Counted from the stretch's first letter, positions 9,149 to 16,371 are shown. The stretch is DNA of 33,192 bases from Candidatus Paceibacter sp. (GCA_020724885.1 DYGD01000008.1:1-33192); one strand, 5' to 3'. Numbers and translations: made by a program. Notes: generated from the letters alone by a model not told the origin.

Positions 9149-9508
9149 ATGGCAAAGGCAGAAACAAAAAGAAGACGTAGGAAGGTCACAACCACCTGGT
9201 ATGTGGAGACACTGACCCAGTTCGCCAATGTTGTCTTAAGCGGAATGCTCGACGCAGAAGAGGCCTGTACGCAGGTTCGACTTCCGGACGGCGACAGGGT
9301 CAACCTTTGGCGGTGCCGCGAGCACAAACAGATCACCGCCCTGAAAAGTCGTCGCGACATCAAGGAAGGGGCTAACTTCGTGATCTACAGGCAAAGGGGT
9401 AGTGGCGCAATTACTCGCATCTCGTTCAGCCAACTCAAGCACCGGGCCCGCGAAAAGAGAAAGGCTGCCAGAGAAACGCGAGAGAATCGGCAACCGTTTC
9501 TTTTCTGA
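9149..9508 (+). CDS. small basic hypothetical protein
   Basis: I do not recognise this family. The 119-residue protein is rich in Arg and Lys, with a basic start (KRRRRK, 8-13) and a basic helical tail (HRAREKRKAARETRENR, 96-112). Between them lies a segment with QVRLPDGDRVNLWRC and FVIYRQRGSGAITRISFSQ that could form small beta strands. The charge suggests nucleic-acid binding, which is inference. The start is fixed by AAAGGAGG eight bases upstream. The coding sequence is GC-richer than its neighbours and has its own promoter and terminator. Confidence 0.65.
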   Translation: MAKAETKRRRRKVTTTWYVETLTQFANVVLSGMLDAEEACTQVRLPDGDRVNLWRCREHKQITALKSRRDIKEGANFVIYRQRGSGAITRISFSQLKHRAREKRKAARETRENRQPFLF

Positions 9509-9535
9509 AGCGCCCAGTTCTCCCGAACACCCGAG

Positions 9536-9565
9536 CCCGGTAATCCCGCCGGGTTTTTCTTTTTA
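9536..9565 (+). terminator. rho-independent terminator
   Basis: CCCGG (9536-9540) pairs with CCGGG (9549-9553) and is followed by TTTTTCTTTTT. It sits 28 bases after the stop of the small basic protein gene and just before tRNA-Pro. Confidence 0.7.
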
Positions 9566-9609
9566 TCCATTGTGATAGTATCTATTTTGTATATTTTACA
9601 AGCGCGAAT

Positions 9610-9681
9610 CGGGCTGTGGTATAAAGGTTATTATGCGCGGCTGGGGGTCGTGCGATCCCGGTTCAATTCCGGGCAGCCCGA
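9610..9681 (+). tRNA. tRNA-Pro (anticodon GGG)
   Basis: The acceptor CGGGCTG pairs perfectly with CAGCCCG. The anticodon stem CGCGG/TCGTG (two G-U pairs) closes loop CTGGGGG, giving anticodon GGG with G37, as expected for proline. The T stem is CCCGG/CCGGG with loop TTCAATT. The D arm is weak (three pairs) but has GG in the loop. CCA is not encoded. Confidence 0.88.
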
Positions 9682-9705
9682 AAAAATTAGAAGTTTGGAG
9701 GGAGA

Positions 9706-9749
9706 AGAAGATACGTTTCAATGTACTAGTACATTGAAACGTATCTTCT
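9706..9749. repeat. 44-base perfect palindrome at the 3' end of the TrpR-like gene
   Basis: The sequence is perfectly self-complementary about the centre CTAG at 9726-9729. The inner 28 bases (half-site CGTTTCAATGTACT) are identical to those of the second palindrome at 10298-10345, while the outer arms differ (AGAAGATA here). It provides the last seven codons and the TAG stop of the minus-strand regulator gene. It could be an operator (its GTACTAGTAC centre resembles trp-operator CTAG half-sites), a hairpin, or a small palindromic mobile element. Confidence 0.9.
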
Positions 9750-10244
9750 AGACGGAGTGCGTCGAACCGCTTGTTTTATAAGTCGTGGATCTTTCAGTTC
9801 TTGTCGCGCCCTTATCTCATCAAGAATGTGCGAAAAAAGAAAAGCCAAAGGGTAACGTTGCTTGGTTCTTTCCCATTCACTTTTTTGTAGTTTGGTTATT
9901 TTTTTCTGTTTTTGAATTATCTTTTTTCTTTGTTCCAAAAGCCGCTCAATCACAATTTTATAACCATTTCTATCTTCCTGATTTAATTTCTTTGAGACCG
10001 AGGTAATAGTGGCTCGTCCGGCGCCCGTATAACCTTGAATCTCCTCGGTAGTAAAACCAGCCCAAAGTAAGGCAGCAATTTCCACTCTTCTCATAAACAT
10101 AGTAATTTCATCCGGATTTAAAAGATCGCGGAAAAAAGCTCTGACTTCATCTCGGGACTTGAGAGAAAAGATAATATCATAAAACTCTCCGATAAGTTGT
10201 ATCCGTTGGGGTTTGGGAAGTTTATTAAGAGAAAACCTAACCAT
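9726..10244 (-). CDS. TrpR/YerC-like DNA-binding regulator
   Basis: The 172-residue protein has a TrpR-superfamily core. FFRDLLNPDEITMFMRRVEIAALLWAGF (37-64) leads into a helix-turn-helix, TTEEIQGYTGAGRATITSVSKKL (65-87). YerC-type proteins stop near 100 residues. Here there is a basic coiled-coil segment (about 95-130, IQKQKKITKLQK) and a tail of roughly 40 residues. The final residues RRYVSMY are encoded by a palindrome that also supplies the stop. A palindrome with the same core lies 54 bases upstream of the start, where an operator would be expected, so autoregulation is plausible. No tryptophan genes are in view, so the ligand and targets are unknown. Confidence 0.8.
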   Translation of the reverse strand: MVRFSLNKLPKPQRIQLIGEFYDIIFSLKSRDEVRAFFRDLLNPDEITMFMRRVEIAALLWAGFTTEEIQGYTGAGRATITSVSKKLNQEDRNGYKIVIERLLEQRKKIIQKQKKITKLQKSEWERTKQRYPLAFLFSHILDEIRARQELKDPRLIKQAVRRTPSRRYVSMY

Positions 10245-10297
10245 AAAATTTTTATTATTAACTTAATAATCCACCTTTACGCTCTTATTCTAACAAG

Positions 10298-10345
10298 AAC
10301 AACCCTCCGTTTCAATGTACTAGTACATTGAAACGGAGGGTTGTT
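10298..10345. repeat. 48-base perfect palindrome upstream of the TrpR-like gene
   Basis: Perfect dyad about CTAG (10320-10323). The inner 28 bases are identical to the 9706-9749 palindrome, then different arms (AACAACCCTC) pair perfectly. It lies between the divergent TrpR-like and FBPase genes, 54 bases from each start. The position suits an operator for both promoters or, as RNA, a very stable hairpin. Confidence 0.9.
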
Positions 10346-10398
10346 TCGATCACAGAAGCATTATGGATTATGTAAAAAGATAATGCTACCATTATTTT

Positions 10399-11379
10399 AT
10401 GGATCGTAATTTAGCTTTAGAATTTGTTCGGGTCACCGAGGCGGCGGCGATTGCCGCCGCCCGCTGGATTGGCAGGGGAGAAAAGAAAAAAGCTGACGGG
10501 GTGGCGGTTGATGAGATGCGCGACAGATTTAATCAGATTGATTTTGCTGGGCGCATCGTCATCGGCGAAGGACGAAAAGACGAAGCGCCGGAGCTTTACG
10601 TTGGAGAAAGAGTGGGCAGGGGAAGGGGGCCGATGATGGATATTGCCGTTGATCCTCTAGAATGCACCGCTAGTGTGGCTTTCGGCCGACAAAACGCAAT
10701 GTCGGTTATTTGCTCCGGACCCAAAGGCGTGCTACTTTCCGCACCCGACACTTATATGGAGAAAATTTCCGCCGGACCGAAAGCGGCAAAAGTGATTCAC
10801 CTAGACGCCTCGGTTAAAACAAATATAGAAAAAGTTGCCAAAGCGCTCGGCAAGAAAAAAGGAGAGATCATTGTTGCAGTTTTGGATAAGCCCAGACACG
10901 AAGAAATTATCAAAAATATAAGAGAGGTCGGCGCAAGAATAAAGCTTTTCAGCGACGGCGATATATCAGCCGCTATTGCCACTTGTCTTCCAGGGTCGGG
11001 GATTGACTTACTTGTCGGCACCGGAGGCAGCGCTGAGGCGGTGCTCTCAGCGCCGGCGGTAAAAGCCCTCGGCGGAGAAATTTACTGCCGCTTTGCTCCA
11101 CCAGATGAAAAACATCGGCAGCTTGTAAAAAAAGCTAATTTAAACACCAGAAAGGTATATTCAGCAAACGACTTGGCAAAAGGCAAAACCTTAACATTCA
11201 CCGCAACCGGCGTCATTGACGGCCCGCTTCTGAAAGGCGTTCGATTTCTGGGCAATAAAATAATCACCCACTCAATCGTCATCCGCGGAGAGTCGGGAAC
11301 GATAAGGTATATAGAAACACATCACCACCTTAGTAATAAAGGTAGCGGTTGCCCACTATATTATCATATGATAATATAG
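10399..11379 (+). CDS. glpX: fructose-1,6-bisphosphatase class II (GlpX)
   Basis: Hydrolyses fructose-1,6-bisphosphate to fructose-6-phosphate (gluconeogenesis), metal-dependent, cytosolic. The 326-residue length is near normal. Metal and substrate residues match E. coli GlpX numbering: D33, E57 (GEGRKDEAP), D85 and T90 (DPLECT), and E212 (GTGGSAEAV). Oddly, the near-invariant Gly of DPxEGT is Cys89. The last residues (LYYHMII) and the TAG stop are encoded by a perfect palindrome at 11355-11380, so the original C-terminus was probably replaced. Class I aldolase is encoded 0.8 kb downstream, and together they cover fructose-bisphosphate interconversion. Confidence 0.93.
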   Translation: MDRNLALEFVRVTEAAAIAAARWIGRGEKKKADGVAVDEMRDRFNQIDFAGRIVIGEGRKDEAPELYVGERVGRGRGPMMDIAVDPLECTASVAFGRQNAMSVICSGPKGVLLSAPDTYMEKISAGPKAAKVIHLDASVKTNIEKVAKALGKKKGEIIVAVLDKPRHEEIIKNIREVGARIKLFSDGDISAAIATCLPGSGIDLLVGTGGSAEAVLSAPAVKALGGEIYCRFAPPDEKHRQLVKKANLNTRKVYSANDLAKGKTLTFTATGVIDGPLLKGVRFLGNKIITHSIVIRGESGTIRYIETHHHLSNKGSGCPLYYHMII

Positions 11380-11380
11380 T
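11355..11380. repeat. 26-base perfect palindrome at the glpX 3' end
   Basis: ACTATATTATCAT followed immediately by its exact complement, with no loop. It contains the glpX stop codon and ends 39 bases before the antitoxin start. Its AT-rich dyad and position suit an operator for the ribbon-helix-helix antitoxin, but it could also be another palindromic insertion. Confidence 0.85.
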
Positions 11381-11419
11381 AGTTTAGAAAGGTCGGAAAA
11401 ATAAATATAATAAAAATCA

Positions 11420-11641
11420 ATGACTACAATTTCAGTCCCTCTTCCATCTAATTTGGAAGAATTTGTTAAAAATCAAGTTAAGCAGGGCAGAGCAGCTAAT
11501 AAAGCTGAGGTTGTTCGTCGCGCCCTTACGATGCTTGAAGAAGAAGAGGCTGTGCAAGCTGTTCTCCAGGCTCAAAGAGAAATTGAGTCTGGCAAAGGAT
11601 TAAAAGGAGATTTAAAAAAACTGGCTAAAAAATTTAAATAA
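11420..11641 (+). CDS. ParD-like ribbon-helix-helix antitoxin
   Basis: The 73-residue protein opens with a beta strand TTISVPLPSNLEEFV (2-16), then NKAEVVRRALTMLEEEE (27-43), the helix-turn-helix pattern of ribbon-helix-helix antitoxins of the ParD/CopG type. A basic C-terminal tail (GDLKKLAKKFK) probably wraps the toxin. It is followed after 12 bases by a ParE/RelE-type toxin. Such antitoxins usually repress their own operon through a palindrome; the dyad at 11355-11380 is the obvious candidate. Confidence 0.85.
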   Translation: MTTISVPLPSNLEEFVKNQVKQGRAANKAEVVRRALTMLEEEEAVQAVLQAQREIESGKGLKGDLKKLAKKFK

Positions 11642-11653
11642 TTTCTCCTTGAT

Positions 11654-11911
11654 ATGAAAATAATTTACGCGCCGGCATTTGTAAAACAATTTAAAAAACT
11701 GCCACCGGACCTTCAAGAAGAAGTAATTGAAAAAATAGAATTACTCAAAGAACATATCAATCATAAAAATCTTAGAGTCCACAAACTACACGGATATCTT
11801 AAAGAGTGCTATAGTTTCTCTGTGAATTACAAAACCAGAATAGTTTTTTCTTTCCTTTCAAAAACTGAAGTTGCACTATTAATAATAGGCGACCATGATA
11901 TTTATAAGTAA
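11654..11911 (+). CDS. RelE/ParE-superfamily toxin
   Basis: The 85-residue toxin-like protein has the superfamily pattern of KIIYAPAFVKQFKKLPPDLQEEVIEKI (2-28), then LRVHKLHGYLKECYSFSV (60s region), YKTRIVFSF and a final GDHDIYK. HKLHG...YSFSV...YKTRIVF is typical of RelE/YafQ-type mRNA interferases, and a terminal His (H82) could act in cleavage. It could instead be a gyrase-targeting ParE. It is co-transcribed with the antitoxin and ends 3 bases before the next gene. Confidence 0.85.
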   Translation: MKIIYAPAFVKQFKKLPPDLQEEVIEKIELLKEHINHKNLRVHKLHGYLKECYSFSVNYKTRIVFSFLSKTEVALLIIGDHDIYK

Positions 11912-11914
11912 AAT

Positions 11915-12166
11915 ATGATAATAACAATTAAAGTAATTGGCTGGATCATATTCTTCTTTTGGTTGATAAGTATAATCTTATCAGTAAGGCATATTAACCA
12001 ATTCCGCATTAAATATAAAAACAGAGTGACGGAACATGTGCAAAATAATACGGATGATTCACTGTCTGAAGAGCTTTACAAAAAACCGCTTATCCGCATG
12101 ATTTTCATATTAATTTTTGAAATCATCGCTCTTTCTGTAATTTTATATTTTTTAATTACATACTAA
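11915..12166 (+). CDS. small two-helix membrane protein, unknown
   Basis: Unrecognised. The 83-residue protein has hydrophobic helices at about 3-24 (VIGWIIFFFWLISIILSV) and 60-82 (MIFILIFEIIALSVILYFLI), with a charged 35-residue loop between. It starts three bases after the toxin stop, so it may be read with the toxin-antitoxin operon. A role linked to the toxin pair is possible but unsupported. Confidence 0.6.
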   Translation: MIITIKVIGWIIFFFWLISIILSVRHINQFRIKYKNRVTEHVQNNTDDSLSEELYKKPLIRMIFILIFEIIALSVILYFLITY

Positions 12167-12177
12167 GTTTCAAGGAC

Positions 12178-13206
12178 GTGAACAACAAACTCAAAAAAAT
12201 TGCGGAGCAGATGGTTGCCCCGGGAAAGGGGATTTTGGCGGCGGATGAGAGTACGCCGACTATTGGAAAGCATTTTGACAAAATCGGATTGGAAAACACC
12301 AAGCCAAACCGCCAGGCCTACCGAGAAATGCTTTTTTCTACTTCCGGAATCGGACAATACATTTCCGGAGTGATTATGTATGACGAGACAATCCGCCAAA
12401 GCACAGCGAGCGGCAATGGTTTTGTTTCTGTTTTGCAAAACGAAGGAGTGCTTCCGGGAATAAAAGTTGATGAGGGAACCGCTCCCGACCCAAATTCTCC
12501 GAACGAAAAAATTACAAAAGGGTTGAACGGTTTACCAGAACGTTTGAAAGAATATGCTTCGCTTGGAGCAAAATTCACCAAATGGCGGGCGGTTATTACC
12601 ATTGACGAAAATCAAAATCTGCCGACAGACGAGAATTTAAGAAGAAATGCTCAAGATTTAGCTCAATACGCAAAATTTGTACAAGAAGCCGGTTTGGTTC
12701 CCATAGTTGAACCGGAGGTCTTAATGGACGGTAAATACAGCACTCACAGCATAGAAAAATGCGCTGAAGTGACTGAAAAAACTTTAAATTACCTTTTTGA
12801 GGAGTTAAAAAACGCAGAAGTAGAAACAGAAGGAATAATCCTAAAGCCGAATATGATAGTTCCGGGAGAAAATTCCGGACAAAAAGTTTCGCCAGATGAA
12901 ATCGCTCAAGCTACAATAACTTTGTTTAGAAAAATCTTGCCGGAAAACCTTCCAGGGATTGTCTTTCTATCCGGCGGACAAAGTGAAATTGAAGCGACAG
13001 AAAATTTAAATGCGATGAACAAAATGGGGGAGTTGCCTTGGCGCTTGAGCTTCTCTTACGGGCGAGCGCTCCAAGACAGTGCTTTGAAAATTTGGAACGG
13101 AAAACAAGAAAATGTTCCAGCCGCCCAAGCAAAGTTTCTCCACCGCGCCAAAATGAATTCTCTGGCAACTTTCGGAAAGTATTCTCCTGATTTAGAAAAT
13201 GCGTAA
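12178..13206 (+). CDS. class I fructose-bisphosphate aldolase
   Basis: Cleaves or forms fructose-1,6-bisphosphate through a Schiff base. The 342-residue protein matches the eukaryote-type class I family: GKGILAADESTPTIGK (17-32), KWRAVITI with the second active-site Lys, EPEVLMDG, and the Schiff-base lysine K223 in LKPNM. LSGGQSE and a conserved C-terminal region are present. The chosen start is GTG at 12178, because the open frame has no nearby in-frame ATG; AAGGA lies only one base before it, too close for a normal ribosome site. Works with GlpX upstream. Confidence 0.95.
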   Translation: MNNKLKKIAEQMVAPGKGILAADESTPTIGKHFDKIGLENTKPNRQAYREMLFSTSGIGQYISGVIMYDETIRQSTASGNGFVSVLQNEGVLPGIKVDEGTAPDPNSPNEKITKGLNGLPERLKEYASLGAKFTKWRAVITIDENQNLPTDENLRRNAQDLAQYAKFVQEAGLVPIVEPEVLMDGKYSTHSIEKCAEVTEKTLNYLFEELKNAEVETEGIILKPNMIVPGENSGQKVSPDEIAQATITLFRKILPENLPGIVFLSGGQSEIEATENLNAMNKMGELPWRLSFSYGRALQDSALKIWNGKQENVPAAQAKFLHRAKMNSLATFGKYSPDLENA

Positions 13207-13256
13207 GGTATTGTCTCAAAAGTTTTTTCAAAGGCCAGCGCATAAAGTGGTGGTTC

Positions 13257-13289
13257 TAAAAAGAATACCTCGCGCTTCGCGCGAGGTAT
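13257..13289 (-). terminator. terminator for the Nudix-like gene
   Basis: ATACCTCGCGC (13265-13275) pairs perfectly with its complement (13279-13289) around TTC. Read on the minus strand it is followed by TCTTTTTAG. It lies about 30 bases after the minus-strand gene; no T-run follows on the plus strand. Confidence 0.75.
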
Positions 13290-13320
13290 GAGAGAACAGA
13301 GACAGAGGGCAGAGGTCCCG

Positions 13321-13860
13321 TCAACTCGCCGGAGCGAGTATCTCGAAGGCCAGACGGACGGCCTTGATCTCGTCGGGGAACATGGCGATCACGTTGGTAT
13401 CCGTCACGCCAGTGCGCTTGTCGAAGTCGCGCAGCAAGTCGCGAATGTTTCCGATCTCGCTCTGCGGGAGAAGCTCCAGACCACCACTTGAAACCTCGAG
13501 TCGAATCAGGTGAATGAAGTCCGGGTCCGGCATAAAAATGCCGAAGGTGACTGCGTTTGCTTCCCGGTCATCCACCAACACGGTAAGACGACCACGGTTT
13601 TGAACCAGAAGCTTGTGAGCGGCCTCCTGACCGATTTCCTCTCCGGCCTCACGCAGGAGGGCTTCATCTTCTTTGTCGTCCTCAGGCTTCACCTTGCCGT
13701 GACAGGTCACCTGGCAACCACCAGGATAGCTCTCGTGGAAGTCATCCTTCTCGGGGTTGATCTTCCCACGCCGGCGAAGCACCGCCACCACTCCCATTCC
13801 AGGAATGTCTGTCAGGACAACAAGTCCGACAGACCGCTTCTTAGCTTTCTGCTCGGCCAT
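13321..13860 (-). CDS. Nudix-hydrolase-like protein
   Basis: The 179-residue protein has a Nudix core. SYPGGCQVTCHGKV (44-57) precedes REAGEEIG (70-77), the RE-x-x-EE-x-G heart of the Nudix box that binds Mg for pyrophosphate hydrolysis. The spacing and acidic residue upstream (PEDDKEDEALL) deviate from the strict G-x5-E-x7 pattern, so activity is not certain. It may clean nucleotides or act in isoprenoid metabolism; the substrate is unknown. The start is fixed by AAAGGAGG seven bases upstream. It has its own TTGACA promoter and terminator, and is GC-richer than rarA next door. Confidence 0.75.
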   Translation of the reverse strand: MAEQKAKKRSVGLVVLTDIPGMGVVAVLRRRGKINPEKDDFHESYPGGCQVTCHGKVKPEDDKEDEALLREAGEEIGQEAAHKLLVQNRGRLTVLVDDREANAVTFGIFMPDPDFIHLIRLEVSSGGLELLPQSEIGNIRDLLRDFDKRTGVTDTNVIAMFPDEIKAVRLAFEILAPAS

Positions 13861-13927
13861 CTCGGCCTCCTTTCTTATCTGCGCACGACCTCGTCAGAGA
13901 AGCCATTCTTCTCTTTTCTAGATTGAA

Positions 13928-13956
13928 ATATATCAAAAATAATATAAAAATGTCAA
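13928..13956 (-). promoter_or_regulatory. promoter of the Nudix-like gene
   Basis: On the minus strand a perfect TTGACA (13951-13956) is followed after 17 bases by ATATAT (13928-13933). The transcript would have a leader of about 60 nt ending in AAAGGAGG. Confidence 0.6.
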
Positions 13957-13972
13957 ATTTATCTATAGGGTT

Positions 13973-13978
13973 TATAAT
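13973..13978 (+). promoter_or_regulatory. leaderless -10 box of rarA
   Basis: A perfect TATAAT lies six bases before the rarA ATG. Usual spacing puts the transcript start on the start codon. It overlaps the divergent Nudix promoter region. Confidence 0.5.
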
Positions 13979-13984
13979 AGGAGA

Positions 13985-15133
13985 ATGAGCGAACCGTTAG
14001 CCAATAAAATAAGGCCGAAAAATTTGAACGAATTTGTCGGGCAAGAGCATTTGGTGGGGAAAGGCAAACCTTTACGAAAAGCTATTGAAGAAAAGCATTT
14101 GTTTTCTTTTATTCTCTGGGGTCCGCCGGGTTCTGGCAAAACTACACTTGCCAGAATTTATGCCAAAAACTTAAACGCAGAAATTCACGAACTTTCAGCT
14201 GTTTCCGCCGGCAAAGACGATATAAGGGAAATTATAAGCGCAAGCCAAAATCAAAAACTTGAACTTAAACCGAAAATTCTATTCCTTGATGAAATTCATC
14301 GGTTTAACAAAGCTCAACAAGATTATTTACTCCCATTTGTGGAAAGCGGAGAATTGACCCTCATCGGCGCCACTACGGAAAACCCGAGTTTTGAGGTTAT
14401 TGCGCCACTTCTTTCGCGCTGTAGAGTTTTTGTAATGGAGCCGTTTACTGAAAAGGAAATGGCAGAGATTATTCAAAGCATGAAAATTAAACTGTCTAAA
14501 GAATCAGAGAATTGGATTATAAAAATAGCGGACGGCGATGCGCGCCAAGCGATTGTCATTTTGGAAAATACTAAAAGATTATACGGAAAAATTACAGTTG
14601 AGACCTTAAAAGAAACGATTCAATCAAAACACCTTCGCTACGACAAAAAAGGTGATGAGCATTACAACACCATTTCGGCTTTCATAAAATCTATGCGCGC
14701 TAGCCAGCCGGATGCCGCACTTTACTATTTGGCCAGAATGATTGAAGCTGGCGAAGATCCGAAATTTATCGCTCGCCGGATGGTAATTTTTGCTTCTGAA
14801 GACATCGGGATGGCACAGCCGACCGCGCTTGTCGTTGCTAATGAAGTTTTCAAAGCGGTTGAAGTTATTGGAATGCCGGAAGCGCAGATAAACCTAGCTC
14901 ACGGCGTGGTTTATCTTTCAACCGCAAAGAAAGACCGAAAGAGTTATGACGCTTACTTCCGCGCTTTGGAAGACGTCAAAAAATACGGCAATCTGCCGAT
15001 TCCTCTCAAAATTAGAAACGCCCCGACAAAACTGATGAAGGATTTGGAATATGGCAAAGGTTATGATAAATACACTGATGAAAGTTATCTGCCGGATAAG
15101 TTGAGGGGTAAAAAATATTTAGGAAGAAATTAG
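13985..15133 (+). CDS. rarA: replication-associated recombination protein A (RarA/MgsA)
   Basis: A clamp-loader-like AAA+ ATPase that acts at stalled replication forks. The 382-residue protein contains [17 protein letters not shown] (12-28), Walker [10 protein letters not shown] (about 46-54), Walker [14 protein letters not shown], sensor 1 GATTENPSF and sensor 2 GDARQA. The C-terminal tetramerisation region ([20 protein letters not shown]) is present. It is slightly shorter than the usual 420-440 residues. Confidence 0.95.
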   Translation: MSEPLANKIRPKNLNEFVGQEHLVGKGKPLRKAIEEKHLFSFILWGPPGSGKTTLARIYAKNLNAEIHELSAVSAGKDDIREIISASQNQKLELKPKILFLDEIHRFNKAQQDYLLPFVESGELTLIGATTENPSFEVIAPLLSRCRVFVMEPFTEKEMAEIIQSMKIKLSKESENWIIKIADGDARQAIVILENTKRLYGKITVETLKETIQSKHLRYDKKGDEHYNTISAFIKSMRASQPDAALYYLARMIEAGEDPKFIARRMVIFASEDIGMAQPTALVVANEVFKAVEVIGMPEAQINLAHGVVYLSTAKKDRKSYDAYFRALEDVKKYGNLPIPLKIRNAPTKLMKDLEYGKGYDKYTDESYLPDKLRGKKYLGRN

Positions 15134-15237
15134 GAAGAAAGATACTTAAGATGAAATTGCATTTCTGTGTGCTACACTTAAACCAGAAAGCACATCGTCG
15201 TTTTCATTAGCAGTTCACACCACACAAGGAGATAATC

Positions 15238-16158
15238 ATGGTGACCGCAGAGACTGAAGCGACGGCCTCTCTGCCGTCTTCGCGTTCCGCACGGCTCGGG
15301 GTTCTCTTCTTCGTCGTCGCGCCTCCCATCGGCCTGATTTTGGCAATCTGGCTGGCCTGGGGCAATGGGGTCTATGCTCTGGACATCGGACAACTCATCT
15401 TCTGGCACACTATTACCGGACTGGGAGTGACTGTCGGCTTCCACCGACTTTTCACTCATGCCTCGTTCAAGACAAGCGCTCCGGTAAAAGCCGTGCTGGG
15501 AATCTTGGGTTCAATGACGATCCAAGGGAATTTGTTCAAATGGTGCGCCGTTCACATGAAGCACCATTCCCACAGCGACAAAGAAGGCGACCCTCACTCG
15601 CCCCACGCTTACGGAAAAGGATTCTGGGCGGTCTGGCGCGGATTCTGGCACGCCCACTTCGGATGGTTGTTCTCTCACGAGATGACTCACTCCGAAATGG
15701 ACAAGCAGACAAAGAGGTTTAGAAAAGAACCTCTTCTGGTCTGGATTGACCGTTTCTTCCTCCTTTGGGTTGTCTTGGGACTTGCTTTCCCGTCTCTCAT
15801 TGGGTGGCTTTTTACCGGCACTTGGGAAGGAGCCCTTCGCGGTTTCCTCTGGGGAGGAATCATCCGAGTGGGAACCGTACACCACGCCACCTGGAGCATC
15901 AATTCCGTCTGCCATATTTGGGGACGGAAAGATTTCCGAAGCGACGATCAGAGCCGTAACAACTGGATCTTCGGCATCCTGGGATGGGGTGAGGGTTGGC
16001 ACAACGGCCATCACGCTTTCCTCTGGTCCGCCAAACATGGGCTTCTGCGCTGGCAGATTGACCCATCCTGGTGGATAATCAAGACGATGTCTTGGTTGGG
16101 GCTAGCAAGGGACATCAAGGTCCCTACGCCGAGCCAAATTGAAAAGGAGCGAAGCTGA
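15238..16158 (+). CDS. membrane fatty acid (acyl-CoA/lipid) desaturase
   Basis: Introduces a double bond into acyl chains using a di-iron centre, in the membrane. The 306-residue protein has the three histidine boxes of the delta-9 family: HRLFTH (69-74), HMKHH (106-110) and HNGHH (255-259). There are four or so membrane helices (about 20-40, 50-68, 85-100, 175-200). AAGGAG lies before the ATG and a strong terminator follows. The enzyme needs oxygen and electrons from a partner not seen here. CPR bacteria usually lack fatty acid synthesis, so scavenged host lipids are the likely substrate (inference). It is GC-richer than its neighbours and may be acquired. Confidence 0.92.
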   Translation: MVTAETEATASLPSSRSARLGVLFFVVAPPIGLILAIWLAWGNGVYALDIGQLIFWHTITGLGVTVGFHRLFTHASFKTSAPVKAVLGILGSMTIQGNLFKWCAVHMKHHSHSDKEGDPHSPHAYGKGFWAVWRGFWHAHFGWLFSHEMTHSEMDKQTKRFRKEPLLVWIDRFFLLWVVLGLAFPSLIGWLFTGTWEGALRGFLWGGIIRVGTVHHATWSINSVCHIWGRKDFRSDDQSRNNWIFGILGWGEGWHNGHHAFLWSAKHGLLRWQIDPSWWIIKTMSWLGLARDIKVPTPSQIEKERS

Positions 16159-16171
16159 AAAAACCAACGAC

Positions 16172-16202
16172 CTCCCGGGCGCGAAGCGCCCGGGGGTTTT
16201 CT
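16172..16202 (+). terminator. rho-independent terminator of the desaturase gene
   Basis: CCCGGGCGC (16174-16182) and GCGCCCGGG (16186-16194) close a GAA loop, followed by GGTTTTCTT. It sits 15 bases after the stop codon. Confidence 0.8.
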
Positions 16203-16230
16203 TATATAAAATGTTTTATAAAATATAATA

Positions 16231-16362
16231 ATGGTTTTCAAAAACCGAAAGGAAGCGGGCAAGCTACTGACAGAAAAATTAACGGGCATTGTTAAACAGC
16301 CAGAAAAAGTTGAAAACAAAGAAGTAATTGAGCTTTTAGAAAAATCAAAAAACTTGCTATAG
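16231..16362 (+). CDS. 43-residue ORF, possible phosphoribosyltransferase remnant
   Basis: A short frame encoding MVFKNRKEAGKLLTEKL followed by a Lys/Glu-rich tail ending EVIELLEKSKNLL. The first 17 residues resemble the N-terminus of a phosphoribosyltransferase family (xFKDRxEAGxxLAExL), but the rest of that enzyme is missing. A TATAAT-like box precedes the ATG directly. It may be the remains of a deleted gene or a genuine small protein. Its end overlaps the -10 box of the next gene. Confidence 0.4.
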   Translation: MVFKNRKEAGKLLTEKLTGIVKQPEKVENKEVIELLEKSKNLL

Positions 16363-16371
16363 TAATACGGT

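Noticed and set aside
9715-10335. GTTTCAAT/ATTGAAAC halves in the TrpR-side palindromes, like CRISPR repeat ends
   Set aside because: Only two copies, symmetric, with no spacer periodicity, and unrelated to the array repeat at 32.8 kb.
13510-13926. Plus-strand frame opposite the Nudix-like gene (138 residues)
   Set aside because: It is the shadow of a minus-strand gene with Nudix motifs and expression signals; its own translation has no motif.
15511-16038. Minus-strand frame opposite the desaturase (175 residues)
   Set aside because: The plus-strand frame has all three His boxes; the opposite frame is a low-complexity by-product of GC-rich coding sequence.
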